DNA of 23,628 bases from CAZJLP01 sp964546955 (GTDB lineage: Bacteria > Verrucomicrobiota > Verrucomicrobiia > Opitutales > Opitutaceae). Under the pieces are notes generated by a model. It did not search any database. It saw nothing but the letters and a program-made list of their open reading frames with translations, and was not told the DNA's origin. A program made the translations under genes and the position numbers. How positions within the stretch are numbered: the stretch's first letter is position 1; every line of letters starts with the position of its first letter. Shown piece after piece: positions 7,953-14,555 of the stretch. The stretch covers positions 1 to 23,628 of the forward strand of contig CAZJLP010000073.1 of assembly GCA_964546955.1 (NCBI GenBank). The letters are read 5' to 3'.

Positions 7953-8200
7953 TCGAATCCTTTCCCGTAGTCCAAACGGTGACGGCGGTTCGCGCAAGCG
8001 CGCGGTGCACGGCCGATCCGGTTCGGCGCTTTTGGTTTGGTGCGAGGCGTCCCGACTCGCCGGTATGATCTCGAGACGTTCTGACCTGCAGTTCCCTATG
8101 CGCGGCGGAAACTTGAAGGCTAGTAGCCATTCCTACTGACGACGGCGGGTCCAGAGGCTCGCCCTACCCTCGGAATATCGGGCCGGCTGCCGGCCCCGTT
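7953..8200. other. Intergenic region upstream of rnhB with small hairpins
   Basis: No gene is seen in this gap. It should hold the rnhB promoter on the minus strand, but I see no clear -35/-10 pair. Two inverted repeats stand out: AGTAG/CTACT around 8121-8138, and a GC-rich hairpin at 8180-8196, listed separately. The phrase GTCCAGAGGCT at 8149-8159 also occurs in the intergenic gap at 4751-4761, which may be chance. Confidence 0.4.
8180..8196. terminator. GC-rich hairpin after the secreted-protein gene
   Basis: GGGCCGGCTGCCGGCCC is an inverted repeat (6-8 bp arms, very short loop) beginning 4 bp after the stop codon of the minus-strand gene at 8201. No T-tract follows on the minus strand, so it is at best a non-canonical terminator or 3' stability element. 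On the plus strand it is followed by TTCTATTGCTTTTT, but no plus-strand gene ends here. Confidence 0.4.
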
Positions 8201-8767
8201 CTATTGCTTTTTGCCGGTCGCTTCCTGTTTGCCGGCGGCCTGCAGGGCCATGCTGCGGACAATGTGCCACATGACGATCGCGTCGTCTCCATCAAGTTCG
8301 TCCGCCAAAATCGTGACCGTGCCCGTGACCGTGTCGTTCAATTGAAATTTTCCGACCGAAATGGTTTTGAAGTCTCCTTTTTTTGACGGCTTGCCGACCA
8401 ATGCTGCGTCTCGAAACGGCGAATACACGCCGTAACCTTGGGTGAGTTCCATATCGTGGAGAACCTTCTTTTTCTCGACTGAACTCTGGACCAATTTGTC
8501 GCCCGCCCGCAGTACGGCCTCCCCCAGCTTGTCGCGATCGATCGGCGTCGGGTTCTTCAGAAATGAAAAAACAATCGAGCACCGCGCATTGCCCTCCTTG
8601 GGTTCGAGCACGATGGCTTTGCCACCCTCACGCGTGTCGCGCATGGCCCCCGACCACGACGGCGGGTGGTTCATCGATAACTTTCCGTACGCGCCCAGAT
8701 CGTATTCGGCGGCGGCGGTGGAAAACGCCGTAGCCGCGAACGCGAGGACGCGAATCAAGAGCTTCAT
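8201..8767 (-). CDS. Small secreted protein of unknown function
   Basis: A 188-residue protein that I do not recognise. Residues 1-20 are a typical signal peptide (MKLLIRVLAFAATAFSTAAA before EYDLG), so it is exported to the periplasm or beyond. No membrane anchor, lipobox or PEP-CTERM tail is present. The mature part is soluble, with one Cys, and ends in a short Lys/Gln-rich tail. Phrases such as LSMNHPPSWSG and GNARCSIVFSFLKNPTP resemble small periplasmic proteins that I cannot place in a family. Two ATGs occur in tandem (8770 and 8767). No Shine-Dalgarno is visible; the bases before the start are CCGCCTC. It is transcribed away from the membrane-protein gene at 9212, with about 440 bp between them. 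Confidence 0.7.
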   Translation of the reverse strand: MKLLIRVLAFAATAFSTAAAEYDLGAYGKLSMNHPPSWSGAMRDTREGGKAIVLEPKEGNARCSIVFSFLKNPTPIDRDKLGEAVLRAGDKLVQSSVEKKKVLHDMELTQGYGVYSPFRDAALVGKPSKKGDFKTISVGKFQLNDTVTGTVTILADELDGDDAIVMWHIVRSMALQAAGKQEATGKKQ

Positions 8768-9211
8768 CATGAGGCGGAACGAAAAGGCGGCGACAATCCT
8801 GGGGTCGATCGGCGACGTGGTTATTGGGTGTTAATTGGTCGGGGCGGGCGACGTTTCAGCCAGCTGTGGCAGTTGAGTATCCTCCCTCAGCTGTTCGAAG
8901 CGTCGCGACCATCCCGGATCGTTCCGCTACAAACACCAGAAAGGCTTTTCGAAGTCAACAGGCCGGGCCGCAAGCGGGCTCCCGCTCGGCGCTTGCACAA
9001 GGGAGCCGCCTCCGGCCCGACAGAGGTTTTTCCCTAGGTAGTTTCATACCGCAGCCGCGTCGTTCCCTCACGAGTCGCGCTGCGGTGGATACGCCGTTTT
9101 TCTTCCTTTTTTTACAGCTCGCTAACCGCGGACGCGGACGTTGCGCGAGTTGCCAAGGCCGCGTTTACAGCGGACGTTATGACCATGGCGTCGATCCTTT
9201 GCATGACCATA
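8768..9211. other. Divergent intergenic region with structured, T-tract-ended stretch
   Basis: No convincing gene fits in this 440-bp gap. It should hold the promoters of the two divergent flanking genes. On the plus strand, CGGGCCG (8964-8970) can pair with CGGCCCG (9013-9019). Inside, GGCTCCC (8977-8983) can pair with GGGAGCC (9001-9007), or GCAAGC (8970-8975) with GCTTGC (8991-8996). A second hairpin pairs CCGCAGC-C-GCG (9049-9059) with CGCGCTGCGG (9076-9085). T-rich sequence (TTTTTCTTCCTTTTTTT) follows at 9097-9113. This could be a small RNA with a terminator, or a structured leader for the gene at 9212. I match it to no known RNA family. Confidence 0.4.
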
Positions 9212-9688
9212 ATGGAGACCTTCGAGTTTCTCAGCTACGTGGTGACCGTTGTCGGCCTCCCTTTCGCGATCATCGTGTTCATCTGGGAACAGCGAAAGGA
9301 GCGAGAGAACGAGGAGGAGGAAATCTTTCAGCGACTTTCGGACGAATACCGCGAGTTCCTCAAACTCGTGCTGGACAACGCCGACCTGAACCTGCTCCGC
9401 CGCGACGGGGTCAGGCAAGATCTGACGGACGAGCAAAAAGAGCGCCGTTTCGCGATTTTCGGCATCTTGATTTCCCTCTTCGAGCGCGCCTACCTGTTAG
9501 TCTACGAGGACCATATGGATAAAAAGGCCCGCCGCCTTTGGCAGTCCTGGGAGGACTACATGCGCGAATGGGTGAGACGCGCCGATTTCCGAGACGCCCT
9601 ACCCCAGCTCCTCGAAGGCGAGGACGAAGAATTCACCCAGTACATCGCCAAGCTAGCCGATTCAGAACGAGCCCGGCCGGCGGCCTGA
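9212..9688 (+). CDS. Single-pass membrane protein of unknown function
   Basis: A 158-residue protein, not recognised. One hydrophobic helix at about residues 4-25 (FLSYVVTVVGLPFAIIVFIW) is followed by an Arg/Glu-rich segment (EQRKERENEEEEIF) likely to be a coiled coil. A soluble domain rich in acidic and aromatic residues follows (SDEYREFLKLVLDNADLNLL, LISLFERAYLLVYEDHM, WQSWEDYMREWVRRADF). The helix with charged residues after it suggests a short N-terminus outside and the rest in the cytoplasm. In-frame ATGs at 9179, 9185 and 9203 are alternative starts. I took 9212 because it directly precedes the helix; none has a Shine-Dalgarno. It converges on rnhC across a repeat-rich gap. Confidence 0.65.
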   Translation: METFEFLSYVVTVVGLPFAIIVFIWEQRKERENEEEEIFQRLSDEYREFLKLVLDNADLNLLRRDGVRQDLTDEQKERRFAIFGILISLFERAYLLVYEDHMDKKARRLWQSWEDYMREWVRRADFRDALPQLLEGEDEEFTQYIAKLADSERARPAA

Positions 9689-9709
9689 CCCGATCCGAGG
9701 GCGGCGGAA

Positions 9710-9834
9710 GGAAGGTGGAGGGTGGAAGGTAGAGGAAGGCGCTCGCCTTGATCGAGGGCCAGCGCAGGATGTCCGTCGCGACCTGCCGTGCACGCAAACG
9801 CCTGCGTCTATCTTCTACCTTCTATCCTCGACCT
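9710..9834. repeat. Heptamer inverted array, locus C
   Basis: Two facing arms lie between the membrane-protein gene and rnhC. The left arm (9710-9737) reads GGAAGGT, GGAGGGT, GGAAGGT, then a degenerate unit. The right arm (9807-9834) reads TCTATCT, TCTACCT, TCTATCC, TCGACCT. The reverse complement of the right arm matches the left arm (frame 9713-9740) at about 21 of 28 positions by hand, with AGGTAGA shared exactly. The centre (9741-9806) has no repeat. This is the clearest 7-bp periodicity in the window. Confidence 0.75.
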
Positions 9835-9836
9835 CT

Positions 9837-9878
9837 AGGACGGAATGGGAATAGCGGAGGCTATTCCCATTCCGTCCT
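9837..9878. terminator. Perfect 19-bp hairpin overlapping the rnhC 3' end
   Basis: AGGACGGAATGGGAATAGC (9837-9855) is the exact reverse complement of 9860-9878, with a 4-bp loop. On the minus strand the first arm encodes the last five residues of rnhC (RTEWE) and its stop. The second arm is an inverted copy of the same bases. No T-tract follows on either strand, so it is not a canonical intrinsic terminator, although it may block or stabilise the 3' ends of two convergent transcripts. Confidence 0.8.
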
Positions 9879-10871
9879 GGGCGGCGGTTCCCTCAGCGGC
9901 AGTTCGTCGAGTTTGCCGGCGGCGGACACCACTTCATAAGCCGTGCGGAAATGGAGCTTTGCGAATTCGGCCAGAGAACGGGCTCCGAAGCGGTTGATGA
10001 TATCCAGTGCCTGCTGCTTCACCAAAGCGTTCGCTCCTTTTTGCAGCTTCGAACCGAACTTTTTCGAGAGCAGGTTCATTTGACGCACATACTCGGCCCG
10101 GGCGACCACGGACGCGGCCGCGACGACCGGATCCTCTTCCGCCTTGGTGCGCATCTTGAGTTCGAAATTCTTGACGTCCTTCTTGGCGAGTTCGCGTTGC
10201 ACGAGCGGCTGTTCGCTGAATTGGTCCAAAAGGCCCCACGGCACCCACTTTTTGTCGAGCGCCTTGATCAGACCCTGGGCATGCTGCCAGCCCAGCAAAC
10301 GATTCACATTCGCACCGGGTTTCGACATGAGCTCATTGTACTTCGGCATGGTCCACGGGAAAACCTCGACCACCACGCCGGGCGTGCCGCGAATCATCTC
10401 ATCCAATTTGATGATCTGCGACTCCGCCATTTTCTTCGAATCTTTCACGCCCGCTTTGATCCATCCCTCGATTGCGGGTTTGTCCGCGATCACCGTGGCC
10501 GTGACGGTTGCGCCGAAAAAATCTCCCTTGCCGCTCTCGTCCAGGCCCGCGTGCGATTCAAACCAGTCCGGGTGCAAGACTTCATCGTAACCCAGTTTGG
10601 CAGATTGAGTGATTTCGGGCTCGAGCGTGTTTAAGACGAACTCCTCCGTGCCTTTGCCGGCGATCACCACGACTTTCCGCTTATCGTAGGCCGTCACATT
10701 GCAGTCCTGGCCCCGGAACGCATACCGCGCGTAAGGCACGTCAAACGGCTGCCAACCGCGCTGCCGCAGCACCGTTTGCAATTTTTCCAACTGCACGTCG
10801 TCCAGCTTGACTGTGTAGGTCGACAGCTTCTTGGGTTTCTCTTCTTCGTCGTCCGCTGTCTTCTTGGCCAT
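9861..10871 (-). CDS. rnhC: Ribonuclease HIII
   Basis: A 336-residue cytoplasmic endonuclease that degrades the RNA strand of RNA-DNA hybrids. It has the two-part layout of RNase HIII: an N-terminal TBP-like substrate-binding domain (about 16-95, beginning LSTYTVKLDDVQLEKLQ) and a catalytic domain opening with HAGLDESGKGDFFGA, where D111 and E112 are the first two catalytic acids. VKDSKKM and the conserved AAASVVARAEYVRQM segment follow. The DESGKGDFFG form separates HIII from the VDEVGRG of HII. I chose the ATG at 10871 because the family begins just after it; the upstream extension is Arg-rich and unlikely. No Shine-Dalgarno is visible. GGGAATTGGG occurs twice just upstream of the start (10873-10882 and 10893-10902). 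The 3' end lies inside a perfect hairpin. Confidence 0.95.
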   Translation of the reverse strand: MAKKTADDEEEKPKKLSTYTVKLDDVQLEKLQTVLRQRGWQPFDVPYARYAFRGQDCNVTAYDKRKVVVIAGKGTEEFVLNTLEPEITQSAKLGYDEVLHPDWFESHAGLDESGKGDFFGATVTATVIADKPAIEGWIKAGVKDSKKMAESQIIKLDEMIRGTPGVVVEVFPWTMPKYNELMSKPGANVNRLLGWQHAQGLIKALDKKWVPWGLLDQFSEQPLVQRELAKKDVKNFELKMRTKAEEDPVVAAASVVARAEYVRQMNLLSKKFGSKLQKGANALVKQQALDIINRFGARSLAEFAKLHFRTAYEVVSAAGKLDELPLREPPPRTEWE

Positions 10872-11081
10872 GGGGAATTGGGTCTGATTGGCGGGAATTG
10901 GGGCAAAAAGCAAGTGAGTGCCTGTCGCCGTTCGTTCTTCTTCTGTTAGCGCGCGTCCGGACGACGGTTCGGCGGTAGGAAGAGCGCCTCCTCCTTGATC
11001 GTTCTCGCCCAAGTTACGAAGGCTGTCCAATCGTTCGGTCTGGCTATCCCCAGCTGCTCCCCTACGGTTTCGCCCCTCCTC

Positions 11082-12152
11082 TTGTCTACGCACGCACAGA
11101 CGCTTCTCGCCCACCGATCCGAGTTTCAATCCGCCCTGCTTGCGTGGTTTCGGAAGCACCAGCGAGCGCTCCCCTGGCGGGAGTCGCCATCGTTGTACAA
11201 GACAGTCGTGTCAGAATTCATGCTGCAGCAGACGCAGGTGAAGACGGTTCTGCCCTACTTTGCCCGCTGGCTTTCGATTTTCCCCGATTTTCCGGAACTA
11301 GCTGCGGCATCAGAGGATCGCGTGCTGAAGCTCTGGGAAGGATTGGGCTATTACTCGCGCGCCCGCAATCTGCACCGTCTGGCTAAGGCAGTGGCAGGTC
11401 TGCCTTCTCCACCCCAGGAGCCGGATAAATGGCGAGAGCTTCCGGGCGTCGGTCCCTACACCGCTGCCGCGATCACGAGCATTTCGTTTTCCGCGCCGGC
11501 GGCGTGCGTCGACGGCAACGTGGTGAGGATCCTCGCCCGTCTGACCGCGGACGCGACCGAATTCCGAGATTCGGCCACTGCGGCCAAAACTTTTTCGGCG
11601 CTGGCCACGTCGCTCCTGACGCTGGAGAGCCCCGGAGATCACAACCAGGCAATGATGGAGCTCGGCGCCACCGTATGCCTGCGCGTCAATCCGTTGTGCA
11701 CGGTTTGCCCGGTACTCTCGTTTTGCGCGGCGGGGCGCAGCGGCGAGCCGGAACGCTTCCCGCGTCTCGCCCCGAAAAAAATGGAGCAGGTGGAGGTGAC
11801 TCGCGTCTGGTGTGAAGCGGAAGGTGCATTGCTTCTGCGCCGCGGAGAAGCCAGCGCCCGTCGTTTGGCCGACCTACACGAACTGCCCACGGCGGCCGAC
11901 GTGGGGCTGACCGAACGCGCGGCCCAGCGGGGCCGGGAGCTTGCGCGCCGAAAACGCGGAATCACCCGCTTTCAGATTACCGAGACGATTTTCGCCTATG
12001 ACGCGGATCGCGCTTCGCGGGAGCAATTGTCGTCGCGGCCGAATCTACACTGGATCGCCCTCGACGACCTCGATCGGATCACGCTCTCCGGGCCTCATCG
12101 ACGCTGGGCAACGGAGATCCTGGCGAGCCGCGCCCCGGGCCAAAGGGCCTGA
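11082..12152 (+). CDS. mutY: A/G-specific adenine DNA glycosylase MutY
   Basis: A base-excision repair glycosylase of about 356 residues that removes adenine mispaired with 8-oxoguanine. It has the catalytic Glu in SEFMLQQTQV (E45), the helix-hairpin-helix LPGVGPYTAAAI, the catalytic Asp in VDGNVVRI (D144) and the iron-sulfur cluster motif C-X6-C-X2-C-X5-C (C199, C206, C209, C215). A divergent C-terminal NUDIX-like domain for 8-oxoguanine recognition follows (from about RVWCEAEGALLLRRG). No ATG lies upstream of the conserved part. I propose TTG at 11082, which gives a natural N-terminus; TTG at 10995 would add 29 residues with no family match. The gene diverges from rnhC and converges on the TlpA-like gene. 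Confidence 0.93.
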   Translation: MSTHAQTLLAHRSEFQSALLAWFRKHQRALPWRESPSLYKTVVSEFMLQQTQVKTVLPYFARWLSIFPDFPELAAASEDRVLKLWEGLGYYSRARNLHRLAKAVAGLPSPPQEPDKWRELPGVGPYTAAAITSISFSAPAACVDGNVVRILARLTADATEFRDSATAAKTFSALATSLLTLESPGDHNQAMMELGATVCLRVNPLCTVCPVLSFCAAGRSGEPERFPRLAPKKMEQVEVTRVWCEAEGALLLRRGEASARRLADLHELPTAADVGLTERAAQRGRELARRKRGITRFQITETIFAYDADRASREQLSSRPNLHWIALDDLDRITLSGPHRRWATEILASRAPGQRA

Positions 12153-12202
12153 ACGACAGGCTAAGCGCATGCTTCTCCGGCCGCCTGGGCGCGCGCGCGG
12201 AG

Positions 12203-13084
12203 TTATTTCTTCGCCAAAAGCTTCTCCAGTTCCTCGTCCAGCTGTTTACCGCGAAGGCCGGACGCAACAATTTTGCCATCTCCGTCCAGGAGAAACGTGG
12301 CGGGAATGGATTGTATACCGTATTGAGCGGCCAGCTTGCTGTCCCAGCCTTTTCCATCGAAAACCTGGGGCCACTCCATCTTGTGCTTTTTTAGAAACGA
12401 GGTGAGTTTTTCTTTATCCTGGTCGAGGCTGATTCCCACGATTTCGAAACCTTTGGCGCGGTATTTCTCGTACGCCGCAATCACGTTGGGCAGTTCGTTC
12501 ACGCAGGGGCCGCACCAGGTTGCCCAGAAGTCGACGAGCACGACCTTCCCTCTATATTGGGCAAGAGTGAGGGTCTTGCCCTCGAGGTCCTTCTCTTCAA
12601 AAGCCGGGAAGGTCGCGCCGCTCTTGAGCGCGCTGCGTGCCTTGGCGGCTTCGCGCTGTGCTGCCAGTTGAGGAAGAGATTTTTCGACCTGCTCGGCGAT
12701 GCGTGTGCCGGGGTAGTCCTTGATGATCGCCCGGAGCAACACTTCGCCGCGGTCGAAATCCTCCAGAACATCCGCGTAAAGCATCGCTCTCATCGCCGCG
12801 GCTTCCGCGGCCTCCTCCGATTTCTGGTCCTTGTGGCGGGCCAGCAACGCATCGAACTCCTTCAATTCGTCCGCCAATGCCTCAGCGGTCGTTTTGCCCG
12901 CCTTGATCTTTTCGTTCACCTTCGACACCAGAGCGGCCAGCTCCGTCTTTAGGTCGGCCACTGCGGGCGGCGTGGCGCTCGCGGCCGGGACGGCGGCAGC
13001 TCCGGCGGGCTCGGCCGCGGAAACAAACAACGAAGCGGAAACGATAGCCGCCGCGGAAAGCGCGAAAGAGAGGCAATTTTTCAT
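12203..13084 (-). CDS. TlpA-like thiol-disulfide oxidoreductase
   Basis: A 293-residue exported protein. Residues 1-24 are a signal peptide (MKNCLSFALSAAAIVSASLFVSAA), followed by an Ala/Pro-rich linker and a helical region (about 42-150) rich in Lys, Glu and Ala. The C-terminal part (about 155-293) is a TlpA/redoxin-type thioredoxin fold: VVLVDFWATWCGPC with C191 and C194, IVGISLDQD, and the cis-Pro loop IPATFLLDGDG. Such periplasmic proteins reduce or exchange disulfides, for example in cytochrome maturation; the partner here is unknown. The helical N-terminal half resembles that of predicted thioredoxins in this phylum, which is an impression only. The ATG at 13084 starts the signal peptide and has no Shine-Dalgarno. 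A short alternating GC run (12190-12199) lies just past the stop. Confidence 0.85.
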   Translation of the reverse strand: MKNCLSFALSAAAIVSASLFVSAAEPAGAAAVPAASATPPAVADLKTELAALVSKVNEKIKAGKTTAEALADELKEFDALLARHKDQKSEEAAEAAAMRAMLYADVLEDFDRGEVLLRAIIKDYPGTRIAEQVEKSLPQLAAQREAAKARSALKSGATFPAFEEKDLEGKTLTLAQYRGKVVLVDFWATWCGPCVNELPNVIAAYEKYRAKGFEIVGISLDQDKEKLTSFLKKHKMEWPQVFDGKGWDSKLAAQYGIQSIPATFLLDGDGKIVASGLRGKQLDEELEKLLAKK

Positions 13085-13189
13085 GGGATGAGGGTCGAAA
13101 AATGAATTGGAGCGGACGACGAAAAACAAGACTTTCGCCCCGCACACTCTGCGACCCCGGCGTACTCCCGGCGTTCCCCTGGGGCGCAC

Positions 13190-14131
13190 TCAACCTCGAA
13201 TCAGGGCCTCGATTCGCGTCTTCGATGATTTCACGTCCTCGACCTGGATACGCGGCCCGAATTCGAGCACGAGCAGATGATGCGGTTTCCAAAATGAACT
13301 GATCATCGCGAAGTCGATCTTGCCGGAGCCGACCGGCTGATGGTCGTTGCCCTCCGCATTCACGTCGTGCAGGTGGAAACCGATCAAGCGCGCGGCATTC
13401 TTTTCCAAATGCAAACGGTGATTGAGGAGGCCGAATCGCTCCTTGATGTCCGCGTGGCCGGTATCGTGCCAATAGCCGGCGGTGTTCGGCTGCGCGAGAG
13501 AAGCGAGTAAATCTTCGAAGTCGCCGTCGATCGGCAGCTCTTCGAATTTCTCCCGATTCTCAAAGCCGAGCGCGATGCCCTTCTCCGCCGCGTAGGTTCG
13601 CACCTCCTCCACGGACTGCTTCATGCGGTCAAAGTACGGACGCACCCTTGAGCGCAGTTTCTTGAGGGCCTTGTCTCGCAAGGCGCAATAGTCGGCCTTT
13701 TCCGCGAGGATCACCCCCGGATGCTTCTCGGAGAATGCTTCGAGTCGGCGAGCCGGATTCATCCAAAAAAATCGAACGCTTCCGAGATGGAGGACAAGCA
13801 CGCGCGCTTCGACCTGTGCGGCAAAATCAATGGAGCGTTTGGTGTGACGAAGCCATTGGTCCCGCTCCTTGGGGTCGGCCGCAGAGGGTTCGAAAAGGTT
13901 GGGAGCCGCCTGAGTGACGCCGGTGGGAAGCGGGCAAAAATTATGGGTCGAACTGACCTTAATCACGCCCTCTTCGACCGCCTTCAGAATACCCGGCACG
14001 AGGGTAATCCGAATGCCGTGGCTCAATTCGGCGTGAGTGAAACCCAGGTCCGCGATCTCGCGCAGCATCGCATAGCCGTCCATATGCCGGGACGAACACC
14101 AACTGGTCGACAGCGCGAGCGTGGGTTTCAC
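13190..14131 (-). CDS. Sugar phosphate isomerase/epimerase-like TIM-barrel protein
   Basis: A 313-residue cytoplasmic protein of the xylose isomerase-like TIM-barrel / AP endonuclease 2 superfamily. Strand-end motifs are in order: ALSTSW at the start, GFTHAELSHG, a His in the SSTHNFCPLP strand, VLHLGSV, GLGFENRE-type text (IALGFENR), GYWHDTGHA, and FHLHDVNAEGNDHQPVGSGKIDF near the end. The His, Glu and Asp residues in these strands are those that bind a divalent metal in the superfamily. The substrate cannot be told from sequence, and members include isomerases, epimerases and DNA-repair nucleases. The start is GTG at 14131; the reading frame is open upstream but runs into the rpsU terminator. 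It lies downstream of rpsU on the same strand. Confidence 0.8.
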   Translation of the reverse strand: MKPTLALSTSWCSSRHMDGYAMLREIADLGFTHAELSHGIRITLVPGILKAVEEGVIKVSSTHNFCPLPTGVTQAAPNLFEPSAADPKERDQWLRHTKRSIDFAAQVEARVLVLHLGSVRFFWMNPARRLEAFSEKHPGVILAEKADYCALRDKALKKLRSRVRPYFDRMKQSVEEVRTYAAEKGIALGFENREKFEELPIDGDFEDLLASLAQPNTAGYWHDTGHADIKERFGLLNHRLHLEKNAARLIGFHLHDVNAEGNDHQPVGSGKIDFAMISSFWKPHHLLVLEFGPRIQVEDVKSSKTRIEALIRG

Positions 14132-14173
14132 GGTAGACTCAACGCACTTCTCCCGCGGCAGGGGATCCGACGC

Positions 14174-14222
14174 AAAAACAAAAACAAACGACCGCGCTCC
14201 GATCGAACCGGAACGCGGTCGT
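14174..14222 (-). terminator. Strong intrinsic terminator of rpsU
   Basis: On the minus strand a 14-bp stem with one wobble pair (14209-14222 with 14188-14201; outer arms ACGACCGCG and CGCGGTCGT) closes a 7-base loop. It is followed by TTGTTTTTGTTTTT. It begins about 20 bp after the rpsU stop and is the best terminator in the window. Confidence 0.92.
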
Positions 14223-14244
14223 GAAAAGGGACACGCAGAACCGC

Positions 14245-14442
14245 TTAGCTTTCGTAACGGCGACGCAGCATCTGGGTGAAGGCCTGGACCTTCTCCTTGC
14301 GGCGGCGCCTCTCGCACGGTTTCTCGTAGTAACGCTTGGCGCGGACACCTTTGATGATGTTCTCGCGATCGAGCTTCTTCTTCATGCGGCGCAGCGCACG
14401 ATCAACCGGCTCGTTTTTGCGGATTCTGATTTCGATGGACAT
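14245..14442 (-). CDS. rpsU: 30S ribosomal protein bS21
   Basis: A 65-residue, strongly basic protein with the full bS21 signature: MSIEIRIRKNEPVDRALRR, then YYEKPCERRRRKE, and a C-terminal Arg-rich helix. It binds the 30S platform near the 3' end of 16S rRNA, where it affects mRNA initiation and anti-Shine-Dalgarno exposure. The length is normal. The ATG at 14442 is the only sensible start and lacks a Shine-Dalgarno. It is divergent from dnaE across 113 bp and ends in a strong terminator, so it is probably monocistronic. It is not in the rpsU-dnaG-rpoD arrangement of enteric bacteria. Confidence 0.96.
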   Translation of the reverse strand: MSIEIRIRKNEPVDRALRRMKKKLDRENIIKGVRAKRYYEKPCERRRRKEKVQAFTQMLRRRYES

Positions 14443-14555
14443 GTTTACGGACGTTTATGGGAACGGGAAAAACGATGACTAGGTAAAATTAATTTTCCTT
14501 CGTCAAACGTATTTTACCCATTGAAAAACAACCTCACAGCCATTGCCTGAACCCT
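14443..14555. promoter_or_regulatory. AT-rich divergent promoter region, rpsU / dnaE
   Basis: This short gap must drive two essential genes in opposite directions. It is AT-rich against a GC-rich background. It holds the perfect palindrome AAAATTAATTTT (14485-14496) and an inverted pair GGTAAAAT (14482-14489) / ATTTTACC (14511-14518). On the minus strand TTGACG lies within it, a possible -35 for rpsU, but the matching -10 is poor. No Shine-Dalgarno precedes either start. Confidence 0.5.

Noticed and set aside
4751..8159. GTCCAGAGGCT shared by two intergenic gaps (4751-4761 and 8149-8159)
   Set aside because: It is only 11 bp with different flanks, and a near match also occurs in coding sequence near 1269. 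It may be chance, so it is not called as a repeat.
9706..9740. Signal recognition particle RNA, because of a GGAAGGAAG phrase
   Set aside because: The surrounding bases follow a 7-bp period and lack the conserved SRP helix 8 loop pairing.
10873..10902. Direct repeat GGGAATTGGG twice upstream of rnhC as an operator
   Set aside because: The copies are 20 bp apart and directly before the start codon, with no known regulator. There is too little to call it a site.
12190..12199. Alternating GC run as a Z-DNA or regulatory element
   Set aside because: It is only 10 bp long in GC-rich DNA, within a 50-bp convergent gap.
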